Assembly (NCBI GenBank): GCA_022702705.1
Contig: CM040422.1
Span: 42,953,188-43,017,187, forward strand
DNA length: 64,000 nt
Direction: 5' to 3'
From: Papilionanthe hookeriana x Papilionanthe teres
Lineage: Eukaryota; Streptophyta; Magnoliopsida; Asparagales; Orchidaceae
Shown here: positions 12,015 through 23,407 of the stretch, piece by piece
Position numbering within the stretch: the first letter of the stretch is position 1
Layout of the letters: each line of letters starts with the position of its first letter
Translations under genes and position numbers: made by a program
The notes under the pieces: model-generated
What the model was told of the DNA's origin: nothing
Databases searched by the model: none
Seen by the model: the letters and a program-made list of their open reading frames with translations, nothing else

Positions 12015-12684
12015 GGATTACTTAATTAGAATTTTGATCCAGGAGGAATCATTTGTTGGGCCCGCGACATTAAAATCAAGCGCTGGGCGGCAACCCATAG
12101 GTATCAGTCTGCTTTGATTTAGTATGCTTGAGAGTCATGATTGCTAGTGTTGTATTGTGTTTTCTTTAGTGTGGTTTGATTAGCTTAATTCATGTTTAGA
12201 TTAGTGGATTGACTTGATCTTTATCTATCATTATGGATTGATCAGATTGATTGTTGTTGGTAGATGTTTGTATTGTTAGTGGTTGGATTTGATCTTTGTG
12301 TGTCATGAGGGAGGTGATTCCTTAACTTCTTATTATGGTTAGAATTGTATGTTCTCTCGGGTCATACCCGGACTTGAGTTTTACAGGAGACATCAAGAAT
12401 TTAAACAGTGTTAGATCCATCTTAATTTTGTTACTTCCTTTCTCTAACTTTTCTTTCATTTGATAGGAGTCATGAACCTATTTAATGAATAACTTGTGGA
12501 TGATCTTACACTACGATTTATAACTGTTAGAGGTTCTTAATTAAATGGATTAGATGATGCCTGAGATTGGTGCTCAGAAACCAATTTATCAGGGATAATC
12601 TTATATTTGGGATTATAATCTATAAAATCATTTGAAAGTACCTAATTTACTAGTGTAGTGATTCCGTTAGAAATTAGAGGTAAG
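12015..12684 (+). other. Post-coding region of element C
   Basis: This is non-coding. CAAGCGCTGGGCGGCAACCC at about 12079-12098 matches the sequence that follows integrase in Athila-like elements; element A has the same motif on the minus strand at about 53470-53500. It therefore marks the 3' edge of the deleted pol region. The remainder is T/G-rich with no ORF. Confidence 0.65.
12680..12684. repeat. Left target-site duplication of solo LTR D (GTAAG)
   Basis: GTAAG here and GTAAG at 42853-42857 flank the D LTR exactly. Confidence 0.88.
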
Positions 12685-13961
12685 TGATGCAGGGGACTTA
12701 TATTGTAGGAATTTATGAACACAAATTTCTATATTTTTAATGATTTTGATAAGTCCAAGCATTCAACGCAAGTATACGTATCATATCAAGTAATACAGGG
12801 CTCTAATGGAGTCCTGGTTATCAATCCTATAGGGAAGTTTGAAGTTTTAAGAAAGAAATCCCAAGATAAGTAAGATGGCAATAAAATTCTATATTTAAAT
12901 AGCACTTAAAGTTTAACACAAACTCCTACTAACACTATGCAGAAAACAGTAACAGTTAAATAAATTACAAATACTTCTAACAACTTTAAGGACAAAATTA
13001 ACTAATAGACACACTAAATTAAGTTTTTGAAAGGTTTTTGATATATAAGAAAAATATATTTCCTCTTGCAAGGAGAATATGATGTGTGGATTGATATGGA
13101 ACAAATATTTATATTATTGTGCCAAATAGGAGCATAGATGATTCTTTACCCTTAAAAGAGTACCCACTCTTTTAAGTAGAAAAGAACATTGGCATATTCT
13201 AAGTTTAGTCACTAACTCTAAAGCTAGGCTGGGAGGATACCAGCTCTCACTTCGGAGCTCCCACTCACCCTTTACTTGAAGGCTATCCTTTGATATTTAG
13301 TTACTAATCTTAGAACCAATTTGGGGATTTCAGCATGTCACCCTGAAATCTCCACATGGAAGTCCATCAAAACACATTTCGCTATTTATTTGCACTCAAT
13401 TCCCATGAACTACGCAATTCATCCATGGAAATTGAATGGATCTTTCATTATTATTGTAGGACATTAAATCCTTTTAAACTTAATGTTAAACAACATATTT
13501 TAACATTTCAATTGGCCAGATCGGAAGTAAATTAAGTTCTAAATGAAAAACCATCACAATTTCTTCATCACATTAAAAGCACATTAAATCTACATCAATC
13601 CATCATCACATCTCTTATGCAAGAAGAAAGACAAGGAGACTACTCAGAATTCACGGAGAAGATATAATAAAACCTGGATTTTATATATAAAAGAAATGTC
13701 ATACAAACCACAAAAGAAAATACAACTTATCTCTTTCTTTTCCCCTATGCAATTCCCTTGAAGTTCCCTTGAATCCTCTTCTCTTCTTCTTTACAACACT
13801 TGATTCTCTCTTTAGAATGGAAAGGAAGAAGCAATCTCTCACTTTACCTCTTCTCCTCCCCTCCTTAGAGAAAAATTCCTCTCAAATCCTCACTCTACAC
13901 TCTCTACTCCTAAAACCTAATACTTCACTCTCACTATAACTACTCTAAAATCATTAAAGAA
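12685..13961 (-). repeat. Solo LTR D, left segment
   Basis: This is the R/U5 side of the reverse-oriented Athila-type LTR, broken off at the B1 insertion point. No gene is seen; the minus ORF at 12913-13104 has no family features. Confidence 0.85.
13957..13961. repeat. Left target-site duplication of B1 (AAGAA)
   Basis: AAGAA occurs directly before TGTTGACC here and directly after GCCGACA at 42475-42479, which proves the ends of B1. Confidence 0.93.
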
Positions 13962-13965
13962 TGTT

Positions 13966-13986
13966 GACCTCATTTTTGATGAGGTC
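13966..13986. repeat. LTR-terminal hairpin, B1 5' LTR
   Basis: GACCTCAT, a 5-nt spacer (TTTTG) and ATGAGGTC form a perfect 8-bp inverted repeat four bases inside the LTR end. It is identical in all four B-family LTRs in the window. Confidence 0.85.
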
Positions 13987-14479
13987 TTCTCTTCTTCTCT
14001 TTAGTACTTAGGATCTAGCCTTAGGCTTTTCCTTTGACTATCTTAGAGGACTAGAATTTGGACCCACCTTTTAGAAATTCAAACCACTTCTAAACTCCCT
14101 GCGAACTCCACAAACTTGACTATAGACCCCTAATCACCTAGAGGGTTGAAATCAAATGTGGAAGTTTAAGGATGAGTTCCTATAAGACTCTCTAGCCTTA
14201 GGACTGCCCTGGGTGGCCTGATCTGGTGAAGGGGCTGACTTACACACACACTACACTTATACACTACACTTCCACACACCTCCTAAAACCACACCCATAC
14301 CCAACTTGACATCCTGACTCATGTAGGTGATTCACATGGATGGTCCTTAACCCCTAAGCCCTTGGCTAAGAGGGTTAGGAACAACATAGTGAATGCCTCA
14401 AATGAGCCCCTTCATGGCTCATATGGGCTTGATATGGCTTCATGGCTCAACCAAAATGTCTTCTTTCCACTTACATCCA

Positions 14480-15700
14480 CCCAATATTTAATTTCCAAAA
14501 TTTCAATTTTTGACCCCCGGGACCCTACACCCGCTTAGCCTACCCAAAACCCTTGAAATTACTCAAATTTCTCAAAAATGTCCAAATTACCCAAAATTCT
14601 CCAAAATCAATCCCAAACATTTCCACATCACTTAAATTGATCATCCATACCCAAAAATACCAAAAATTCCAAGAAAACCTCTCAATACCCTCCAAATACC
14701 CAAAATACCCCTCTTGACCCAAAAATCCAAAAATTCAGAAAATTCCCAGAAAATTCCAGAAAATCCCAAATATTCCCAATTTCATTTTATCCAACTACAC
14801 CATGGGCCAATTTTGTCAATTTACCCTACTTTTGTCAAAACCCCCAATCGGCCCATTTTAACCCAAAGTGAACCCAATGTTAAACCAAACCTACCCAATT
14901 GACCCCAATTTTGGTTCAATTCAATTCTAAACTTCAATGCAACATCCCCAATACCAATCTAGACCAAATCCAAGTCCAATTTGATTGACATTTGGATCCA
15001 ATTTCACTTTTGGCCTTAAAGCCCAATTTTGACCCATGACCCAAACCTAACCCAAACTCACCCAATTCAACTCCAATTAACCCCAAATCTTTTTTAAATC
15101 TTCCTTCACATTCCCACAAACAAAACACTAACATGATTTGCCCAAAATTTAGACCCAAACCCCACTCAAATTCAACCCATAGCTAAAAGGCCCATTTTTG
15201 ACCTAAACCCAAACCTAACCCAAATGAGCCCAAACCCCAAAATCAAAGCCCAACCAAAGCCAAAACCTCTTTGAAACACTCCCATAAACATTTCTCAACA
15301 TTTATTTTACATCAATTTCAACCCTATCCCAACATTAGCCCAACTTGGCCCACTTGGACCCATATAGGCCCACTTACCAAATAAACCCAAATTCAAACCA
15401 ATTCAACTCCAAATCACACCAAATTGACTCCAAACCTTTCATAGAACATCCCTAAACCAATTATGACATTTATTTGACAAAGTTCTTCACAAAATCTTTA
15501 CCCAAATGCCCATCCTAAAATCAAAAGCCCATTTCCCTTAAACTTTCCTAAGAGCCCACTTCCTTCAAATTCAAAAGCCCAAAATCTACCCTAAAGCCCA
15601 CATGACATCTCCATTTGCCATCCACTTAATTAAAGCCATTACCTAAGTCCTAAATTTACCATCAAATTATTCCAAATCAAGTTTCATACAAATTTCCATC
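14480..15700. repeat. A/C-rich, G-poor tract in B LTR U3
   Basis: About 1.2 kb in which the plus strand is dominated by A and C (CCCAAA, CCCAATT and similar words) with few G. It is present in all B LTRs (about 35505-36725, 46830-47900 and 60950-62180). Minus-strand ORFs here are Gly/Trp/Phe-rich by composition and are not genes. Confidence 0.75.
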
Positions 15701-16334
15701 AAATTACCAAAAATTCTTAAAATCCATTTTCATGAAATTGACCAAACCTTTTCCCAAGCCAAAGGTGAGCCATGCAAGCCATGGACAAGCCACATGAAGC
15801 CATGGAAGGCTTGACATGTGATCAAGCCATTAATGGCAAAAGGAGGGGCCCCTTTCCTAATCCTCCTTAACCCCTTTTTTACCTTAAGCATGTCACACAC
15901 TAAACCATGCTTAGCCACCTCATCATGGATGGAGACCACACCATTCTCTCTTGGCCGACCCAAGTGATCTTTTTCAGCCCAAGACCAGGCCTTGGGTGGT
16001 GAACCTAGCCCAAAACCATGGGTTGACTCATTTGAACCCAAAATGGTCTTCCCCCATTCCATTTCAATCCAAGCTCTTTACACATGGAAATTTCCAATTG
16101 CTTGCACCAAGTCCAGCCACCGACCCACCTGACCTCGAGGGTGACCCATGCCCGGCCGGCCAGCCACCGGGCCGCCGGAAAACACCATGGCCGAGAGCTC
16201 ACATGTGAGCCCAACTTGGAATTCTCACCTGCTGAGCCGCCCCATCCCTAGTGGCCATTGGAGGCTGTTCTTCTCTTGCCAAGAGCAGTCGATCCCAAGC
16301 CCTAACTCTCCACCGGAGGCCCTCCACCCTCTCC

Positions 16335-16342
16335 TATTTAAA
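16335..16342 (+). promoter_or_regulatory. TATA box, B1 5' LTR
   Basis: TATTTAAA lies in a conserved context about 2,373 bases into the LTR, with matching positions in all four B LTRs. Transcription would start about 30 bases downstream, near 16370. Confidence 0.65.
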
Positions 16343-16762
16343 CACCACCCCTCTCGGCCATGAGAGGTGCTGAAACAAACCTTAAGGAAACTCTGCCAAA
16401 ATTGTTCCGTACTCCTCCCCATACACGAAGCACTTGATCCCCAAGTGAGATCCCCTGCCATTTCTTCTCTGTGAGCTCGATTTCGGAGTTGAAATTCCAC
16501 CCAAAACCGAGACACTTCTCCACAGTGAGCCAATCCCCAAATTGATTGGTTCTACACCTTCACCGGACCAAGGGAAGGTGTCCACCAGCAAAAGCCCCAT
16601 CTCCAGAGCCACCCGGTTGCTCCGGCCTCCAAGCTTTGTGATCGGGCTTGGTCGAAATCACACCTAGACAATTCACTGAGACCAGGAGACTTCATCCGGA
16701 GCTTGCCGGGATCCAATCGAAGGTGCAACAACTCTCGGATCGAAGCCACACTTCTCCGAGCA

Positions 16763-16771
16763 AAGGTATGA
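16763..16771 (+). promoter_or_regulatory. Possible 5' splice site in LTR leader (B1 5' LTR)
   Basis: AAAG/GTATGA fits the plant donor consensus. It lies about 400 bases after the predicted transcription start, and AT-rich (intron-like) sequence follows. It is conserved in all four LTR copies. Confidence 0.45.
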
Positions 16772-16924
16772 ACTAATTCTTCATCCCGAGCTTCCGGAGA
16801 TTCTCCATTTCAAATGCTTTAATTTCAATGCATGATAACCGTATAGATGTGTTCGTCTCTTCAAGACGAATCCATAGAGCATAAGAACATGAAAATCCAT
16901 TGAGTATCGAGTGAGATCTTAGGG

Positions 16925-17145
16925 ATTTAGTGTGGACGGCTCTCGGGTGAGGACATTCGGGGACGATGAACGGATGCCGTTCATTCAATACACGCGCGGA
17001 CGGACGGCTCAGATGGCGTCGGACCAGGAGACGGTACAAGAACCGCGGGGCCCGGAGCGCTGAGTCAGATGGCGGCGTCGAATGGGAGCGCGACGCGTGT
17101 GCTTTCGGAGATGCCGAGGATGAGTTGGCGCTGCGTGGATAAATA
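16925..17145. other. CpG-rich block in B LTR
   Basis: This GC-rich block has many CG dinucleotides (GGACGGACGG, ACGCGCGG, GCGACGCGTG). It contrasts sharply with the AT-rich DNA after 17145. Counterparts lie at about 37950-38165 and 63405-63620, with a diverged version at about 48865-49025. No ORF. Confidence 0.65.
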
Positions 17146-18939
17146 GAAAATTAGGGGTATTTTCTATTTATTTAATTCCCTAAACTTCAAAAATTCATAA
17201 CTTTGTGTAGAAAAATCAGAAAAATAAAATAAAAATACCCTCTTGCTCAGTGAACATAGGAGAATAATGTGGAAAAGAAATCATTTAATTTCATCAAGTA
17301 TTATATTTTTTATAATTTATTTACTCTCTGCATACTTTTAATTCTCCATGCATGTATACAATTCACCATGGCATGAGACCATAGAGCTTTTGAAGCCTCC
17401 GAATTTGGGAACATTCCCCGAATTTTCCAAAGTCAGAAGCCATCCTTATGAAGAGTTATTGATTTTTCAAGTTCATGCTACTGTTTTGAGTATTTTAATT
17501 CCAATAAATAGCATGTTGTGAAATAAATTCTAGGAAAATTCGATGATGTTCCTTATGACCAGAGAACCCTAGGAAAAATAGGTTTTGAGTTAGTTCACTT
17601 AAAACAACCCTAATTGGCTTAAACACTCAAAATATGTCTCTAATTAATTAGAGCTAACCATACATCAAATTGACTTGAAATCAATTCTCCACTGACCTTT
17701 AGGATCAAAGGAACCCACCATAAAAATTTGAGATCAATTGGACGTGGTTAGCCCTACTAATTGGGTTGATTAAGCCATTTAGTCATTTTAAACTTTAAAA
17801 ATTCATAACTTTCAAAATACTTTTTAAAAATTCACCAAATTGGTTTTGGAGCCTCTCTGATATTAGGGGAATCTAAGAAAATTAAAATTTCAATTTTCTA
17901 AAAAAATTGATTTTTAATATTATTTTAATATTTTTAATAATTAAAAAATAATAAAAATCATAAAAATAATAAAATTCACCAAAATGTCACATTTTGAATT
18001 TTAATCACTTAGGAACAAACCCCATATTTTTCTTAGGTCTATTTAGTGAGATATTAAATTTTAAAGCTCTAGGATAATTTTAAAATTAAAAAAATATATA
18101 TTTTCTAGCTTTTTCATTAAAATAATTATAATAAATCATAGAAAAATCAGAAAATTGCAAAATTTTCTTCTCTGATTTCCTTGATATCAGAGAGATTTTT
18201 GAAAAATATAAAATTCATTTTTCAACATTTATTTTATTTTTAAATTAATTAACACTCCAAAATTTAAAATAATTATAATAAAAATAATATAATTCAAAAA
18301 ATCACCAAAATTGGTCCAAGTGGTCCTCTGGTCATTAGGAATGTCCCCTAATTTTCTTAAGGATAGAAACTTTCCCTTGGTCATGTTATTAAATTTTCCT
18401 TGAAAATCTCTATTTTCTACCAAAAATAATTATATAAATAAATTAAATACAGAAAAATCACATTTTCTCCTCTCATGACTTTATTGACATATGAGTGAAG
18501 TCACATGAAAATTTTAAATTCATTTGAGTTCAATTTAGTGAGTTATGAAATTATTAAGCTTAAAGGGTAAAGTGGTAATTAAAATTTTAACCCTTAATTA
18601 AAACTTTAGGTTTAATAAAAAAAATTAATAAGTAAAATATTTGATCCTAATCTGATTTGGATGATTGAAATTTAAATAATTAAAGGGTAGAAACCCATTA
18701 AGCAATTTAAAATGATTAAACCTTAATTAAATAATTGATTAAATTTGGAAGAATAATAAAATTGGAATTATTAAAATAAGGATATTATTAGGAAGAGATT
18801 TATTCTTTAATTTAAAAATCCCTAAATTAATTATTTCATTAATATTCAATTCTTAATTAAAATAATAACTCAAATTCAAAACATTAAAAGACTTAATCAT
18901 TAAACTAAAATTAAATTATTAAACTATTTAAAAATTTCA
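17146..18939. other. AT-rich LTR segment, no gene seen
   Basis: Strongly AT-rich sequence with no convincing ORF. A 64-codon minus ORF (18229-18423) recurs at 39253-39447 and 50101-50295, but only because the LTRs are copies. Base composition is intron-like if the upstream donor is used. Confidence 0.6.
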
Positions 18940-19316
18940 ATTAAAATTAAAAAATAAAATTAAATTAAAAATTAAATTAAATTAAGTAAATTAAATTAAA
19001 TTAAATTAAAATTAAAAGTTGAATTAAATTAAATTAAATTAAAGATTAAATTAAATTAAATAAACAAATTAAATTAAATTAAATAACTTAAATTAAATCA
19101 AATTAAATTAAACCAAATTAAAAATTAAATTAAATGAATTAAAATTAAATTAAATTAAATTAAATTAAATTAAATCAAATTAAATTAAAATTAAATCAAA
19201 TCAAATTAATTTAATGTAACATCAAATCAAACTAAATTGAATTAAATTGAATTAAATTAAATTAAAACCCGATTAAATCAAATTAAATTAAATTAAGTTG
19301 AATTAAATATAACATC
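18940..19316. repeat. (TTAAA)n-type array in B1 5' LTR
   Basis: Imperfect tandem repetition of TTAAA/AATTAAATTA words. The same array is at about 39960-40345 in the 3' LTR and about 50820-51150 in B2, with copy-number differences. Confidence 0.85.
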
Positions 19317-21427
19317 ACCAAAGACATAAAGAATTCAAAATAAATCTAAAATAACTTGAACACTAATCCAAATTTAAACCCATTAATGGAAATTAAACTA
19401 AATCACAAACCATTGGAACACCAATTTACCCTCAAAAGCTTTAGTTATTATAACTCCTAAACAGAACATTAAATGAAATGTTACTTCACTTATAGGATAT
19501 TCAAATGTCCTAGTTCACCGAGTAAGATAACAACGAAACTTGAATTCTGGACGATTAATTCATTTGTATAATTAAACCCATTTGGACTTAAAACAATCCT
19601 AGAAATATTGAAAAGATGTTTAAGATTATTCTTAAGCACTTCCTCAATATGATAGGACATTTATAAGAACAATTGGACTTAATTGTTCTTTGATGAAGAA
19701 AATCGTCCTTAAACAAAAACACAAGGAATCTAGACGTCATAGGAAATGACTAGCTATAGGATTAGGAATTTGGTAGAAAACCATAACCCTTACCTTAGCT
19801 TTACCTAGGAACTTGCTTAAATATTCTAATTGTGTTTTAAGTGCGACTTGGGATGACGGGAAGACCCTCCAGTGTACGCTTTTATTTTATTGCAATCTAC
19901 TTTCTTGCTATTTACATTATTGCAGTTTACTTAATCGCATTGCACTTACTTTTCTTGCATGATAAACAATCGTTGCATGAAAACTCACACCTTTAGGATA
20001 GCCCCTAAAACCGAAACCAAAACTAAGTTAAAAGTCATTGCAAGATAAAATTCACCGCCACAACATTTCAAAATATAAAACAACTCAAAATTTAATCACA
20101 AACGGAACACAAAACTACGATTACAATTAAATTAAAACGTCTCGTTGGATGATCGGGAATACCTCGGATGATGTAACATACGTGTTACTAACGAGATTTC
20201 CCACGGTCTAAATGAAAGTGTGGAACTCATCCAGATTGAGTTTAGCAAATTCATCTCGGACTAAGTGAATCCGATAAAAATAACGATGCCGGAAGGATGG
20301 AACCGTGGGATCTTAACCGGTGTTGTTATAATCAACTTTAAGATTTGTTTTAATTAAAACGTAAAAAACACTTGGAAATTAAGATTTTCTCTAAACCAAA
20401 ACACTTTTCTCATCCCCGATTTATGACTTCTAAAACTAAACCTCTGCAACAACAAGGAGCTCGGAGCATGGTGGGCAGGCACGGCCATCGTCGTCAAGAA
20501 ACTTGAATCTACATCGACAAAACTTTCCTAGAATTAAATAACAAAGCCATAGGACTTCGAGGTAATTTGCCTAGTGCAACATAAATCCTCAACCTTTTGT
20601 TAGGCATTTGCATTGCAAATTAAGCCCTAACCGGACTTAGGATTCCGAGGTAGTCGTTCGGTACGACATAAACCCTCACATCTTCAAGCTATTCGCATGA
20701 TCGCGTCATGCAAATATAAGTCCTAATTAATTAAAATTGGCAAGATCAAAACATTTAAATAAACATTAGGACTTTCCTAAATCCAAACCAAACAATAGGA
20801 TAGTCGGGAGATTACCGAAGTTCACTTCGAATCTGTAATTTCTCCTACTTTTCTTCCTTTGAATTCTCAAAATAAAATGTTCCAAATTTGATCCATTCCC
20901 TATTGAAACTCCAAAATTCAATCCTTTGAGAACTTAAACCTTGAAATTCTTGAGAGCAGAATTATTGATTATTATCGAGAGTTTTCTTAGGTGATTCCCG
21001 TCACTTAAGATGTAATTAACTATAGGGGCTTGCCCTTATAGGGAATTTTAAAGAACCTGAGTAATATAAACCACCGCTTAATTCATTTATATTAAGCGAG
21101 GAATTTGTTGGCTTATAAAATTGGTTCGCGGACCAAACGGATGTCACAAACCTTCTAGTTTATTTAATCGAGCCCCATCGTCGAGCGAGTGTGTATATTC
21201 TTCGGGATAGATACACGGTTTGTGATGTGGTGCTCGTTTATATAAACTATTCGGGATGTGAGATCGGTTTGATTTCATATCTTAAAATTTTCAAATTTAA
21301 AATTATTTTCAAAAATCAAATACTACTTTTCAAATTATTTATTTTAATTAAATTAAAAATTCGCCGACAACTTACGTTAGGCGACCCCTTTTCAAAATAA
21401 AACACACAACCTAAAAATATGCCGACA
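19317..21427 (+). other. U5-side segment of B1 5' LTR
   Basis: No gene is seen. It contains short conserved blocks shared with the other B LTRs, such as GGGATGACGGGAAGACC at about 19850 and the hairpin at 21075-21098. It ends in ATGCCGACA. Confidence 0.6.
21075..21098. repeat. Small hairpin near the end of the B1 5' LTR
   Basis: CGCTTAAT (21075-21082) and ATTAAGCG (21091-21098) are perfect inverted repeats with an 8-nt loop. In the 3' LTR the arms read TGCTTAAT and ATTAAGCA (42119-42142), so pairing is kept. Confidence 0.6.
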
Positions 21428-21450
21428 ATTTACGGCGACTCCATTGGGGA
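21428..21450 (+). other. Primer binding site of B1
   Basis: The sequence after the LTR contains GGCGACTCCATTGGGGA. This resembles the tRNA-Arg-type PBS reported for Ogre/Tat elements (GGCGACTCC followed by a GGGGA end). The exact tRNA is inferred. Confidence 0.65.
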
Positions 21451-22575
21451 AAATTCCTCTCTCCATTATAATCAGATAATTCTGCTTTCAAAAAATCGGA
21501 AGTGTATCCATGTCCCTTGTGGATCAAACTACCCTTCTTTCCGTTGGAATACTATGTTCATTTCTATCTTGAATGAGTATAGCCAACATTCTCTCGGATT
21601 TAGGAGCCACTGTTTAGACACCCCTAAACAGAGAGGTTCCGAGATCCTTTTACCTCATTTCGAGGTGGGGTGGACCCCAATAGGTGTCGGTTTAGGAATG
21701 ATCCTTCGAGTCGAGAAGTCTTGCTTAAGACTTTCTTTTTCTTTCCAACTCGAATCGATTCCTTACCTTCTCTATACCTTTGAACATTCCGTTCTAAATA
21801 AACAAACCCTCTAATAAGTGACTCTTTTAACAAATGATTCCCTCTTATAAATACATGAACAAAAAACGAGTTCGGACTCTTTTCAATTCCTTTCTTTTCG
21901 TCCTAAAGGAAAGAAGCATAACTTGGGACTGACAACCACAATCTACCCTGCAGAAATGGAAGCCCCGAAACTGATTTTCTCCTTCACCAACGGACTGGAC
22001 TACGCTGGGGAAAAGAAAATTCCTCTCTCCATTATAATCAGATAATTCTGCTTTCAAAAATTGGTAGTATATCCATGTCCTTAATGGGTCAAACTACCCT
22101 TCTTTCCGTTGGAATACTATGTTCATTTCTACCTTGGACAAGTATAGCCAACATTCTCTCGGATTTAGGAGCCACTCGTTTAGACACCCCTAAACGGAGA
22201 GGTTCCGAGATCCTTCTACCTCATTTCGAGGTGGGGTGGACCCCCAATAGGTGTTAGTTTAGGAGTAATCCTTCGAGTCGAGAAGTCTTGCATAAGACTT
22301 TCTTTTCCTTTCCAACTCGAATCGGATTCCCTACCTTCTCTACACCTTTGAACATTTCGTTCTAAACAAACAAACCCTTTAATGAATGACTCTTTTAACA
22401 AATAACTCCTTCTTATAAATACATGAACAAGAATGTGTTCGGACTCTTTTCAATTCCTTTCTTTTCGTCCTAAAGAAAAGAAGCATAACTTGGGACGGAC
22501 AACCAGAATGTACCTCGCGAAATGGAAGCCCCGAAACCGATTTTCTCCTTCACCAATGGACCGGACTTCGCCGTC
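21444..22575 (+). repeat. 566-bp tandem duplication of the B1 leader
   Basis: Two direct copies with an offset of 566 bases: about 21444-22009 and about 22010-22575. Markers are ATTCCTCTCTCC at 21453 and 22019, and the ATG of MEAPK at 21956 and 22522. The upstream copy carries the start of the ORF (MEAPKLIFSFTNG) but runs out of frame soon after. The duplication begins at the PBS-proximal TGGGGAAAA. Confidence 0.85.
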
Positions 22576-23407
22576 TATAAGGATGAGCCGCCCGACAATG
22601 GGATCATCCGATTTGGACAAGGATTTGAAAACACGAATGTCAAGGTCACCGACGTCTCCCTCTTTGCACTGACGAACAAGGTATCTGAAGCTGAGGAGCC
22701 GCTGCTTGAGTTCAACCTTAGGTCGACCCAAGAGTTTCCTCCCCTGCAAAGGATCCCGACTAGAGAGAGTACTGCCGTCCGCAGGAGGACCGTTCTTACT
22801 ACCCCCACCTGGTCTAGTTGTTTCGCACCTACCCCGACTTCGCCAAATCAAAGGGAAAGAAATCCGGAACTATGGTAAACTCCGTTACCGTGGAGGGTAC
22901 GGATCTTCTGTAAGACCTTCCGTTTTCGAAATCGGGTCCGGTTCAAAGATTCCGTCACCGACAAGGACCCAAAGAAGAAACGAAGTAGAAGGATCGCCGG
23001 AGAAGCCGGAGCCGCTCGAGATTGCTTTCCGGAGGAAATCCCGTAAGCCGCTCGAATATATACCGCCGCCGGAATATACAACGCTACCGGAATATACACC
23101 GTCGCTCGACTACATACCACTTTTGGGAGGAAGCAGGTTCCATCCCCTCTCCGCCGCAGAGGATGAGGAGAATGTTCGCAAGATTGCTGCCACATTACCT
23201 CAGCCCGAATATTACAACAATAGCCGCAAGAAAAGAACTAGAACTACGCCGTTTTCTCGACTGCAAACTTTGGTAGAAAAGTTAGCAAAGAAGGAAACTC
23301 GCCCCGTATCGGAGATTCTACGAAGGATAGGGCGGGTGCCGCTCAAATCCCGTCTTGGGCCCCGAGTAGAGCCCGCCGTCACGACGAAAAGCCAAGTAAA
23401 AGAATGA
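22522..23407 (+). pseudogene. ORF upstream of gag (Ogre/Tat ORF1 position), frameshifted
   Basis: The ATG at 22522 (MEAPKPIFSFTNG) opens 118 codons to 22878; coding then appears to continue in another frame (233 codons, 22706-23407). The N-terminal half is acidic and mixed. The later half is Pro/Tyr-rich with a short repeated P-E-Y-T pattern (PPEY, LPEYT, SLDYIP) and many Arg/Lys. I recognise no catalytic motif. Its place between the PBS and gag is that of the extra ORF1 that defines Ogre-type elements, whose function is unknown. The start codon is supported by conservation in the duplicated leader copy at 21956. Exact frame joins are uncertain. Confidence 0.5.

Larger units (their letters stand above)
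13962..21427 (+). repeat. 5' LTR of B1 (7,466 bp)
   Basis: Order of parts: terminal hairpin (13966-13986); G-poor A/C-rich tract (about 14480-15700); TATA box (16335-16342); possible first exon ending at a donor-like site (16765/16766); CpG-rich block (about 16925-17145); AT-rich region; TTAAA array (about 18940-19316); and a U5-side segment with a small hairpin (21075-21098). From the TATA position, U3 is about 2.4 kb and R+U5 about 5 kb. Short ORFs inside are not shared in frame between copies, or follow from LTR homology. No captured gene is recognised in the LTR. Confidence 0.93.

Noticed and set aside
15190..15240. Telomere-like CCCAAACCTAACCC words
   Set aside because: Irregular words inside the A/C-rich LTR tract (also in other B LTRs); no (CCCTAAA)n array.
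16225..16749. Cluster of overlapping minus-strand ORFs around the LTR TATA box
   Set aside because: They overlap each other in all frames, lack domains and differ between LTR copies; they result from locally low stop-codon density in GC-rich DNA.
18229..18423. 64-codon minus-strand ORF recurring at 39253-39447 and 50101-50295
   Set aside because: It lies in homologous AT-rich LTR sequence, so recurrence is expected. The C-terminal half is low-complexity Ile/Leu/Asn from TTA-rich DNA. No start context or family.
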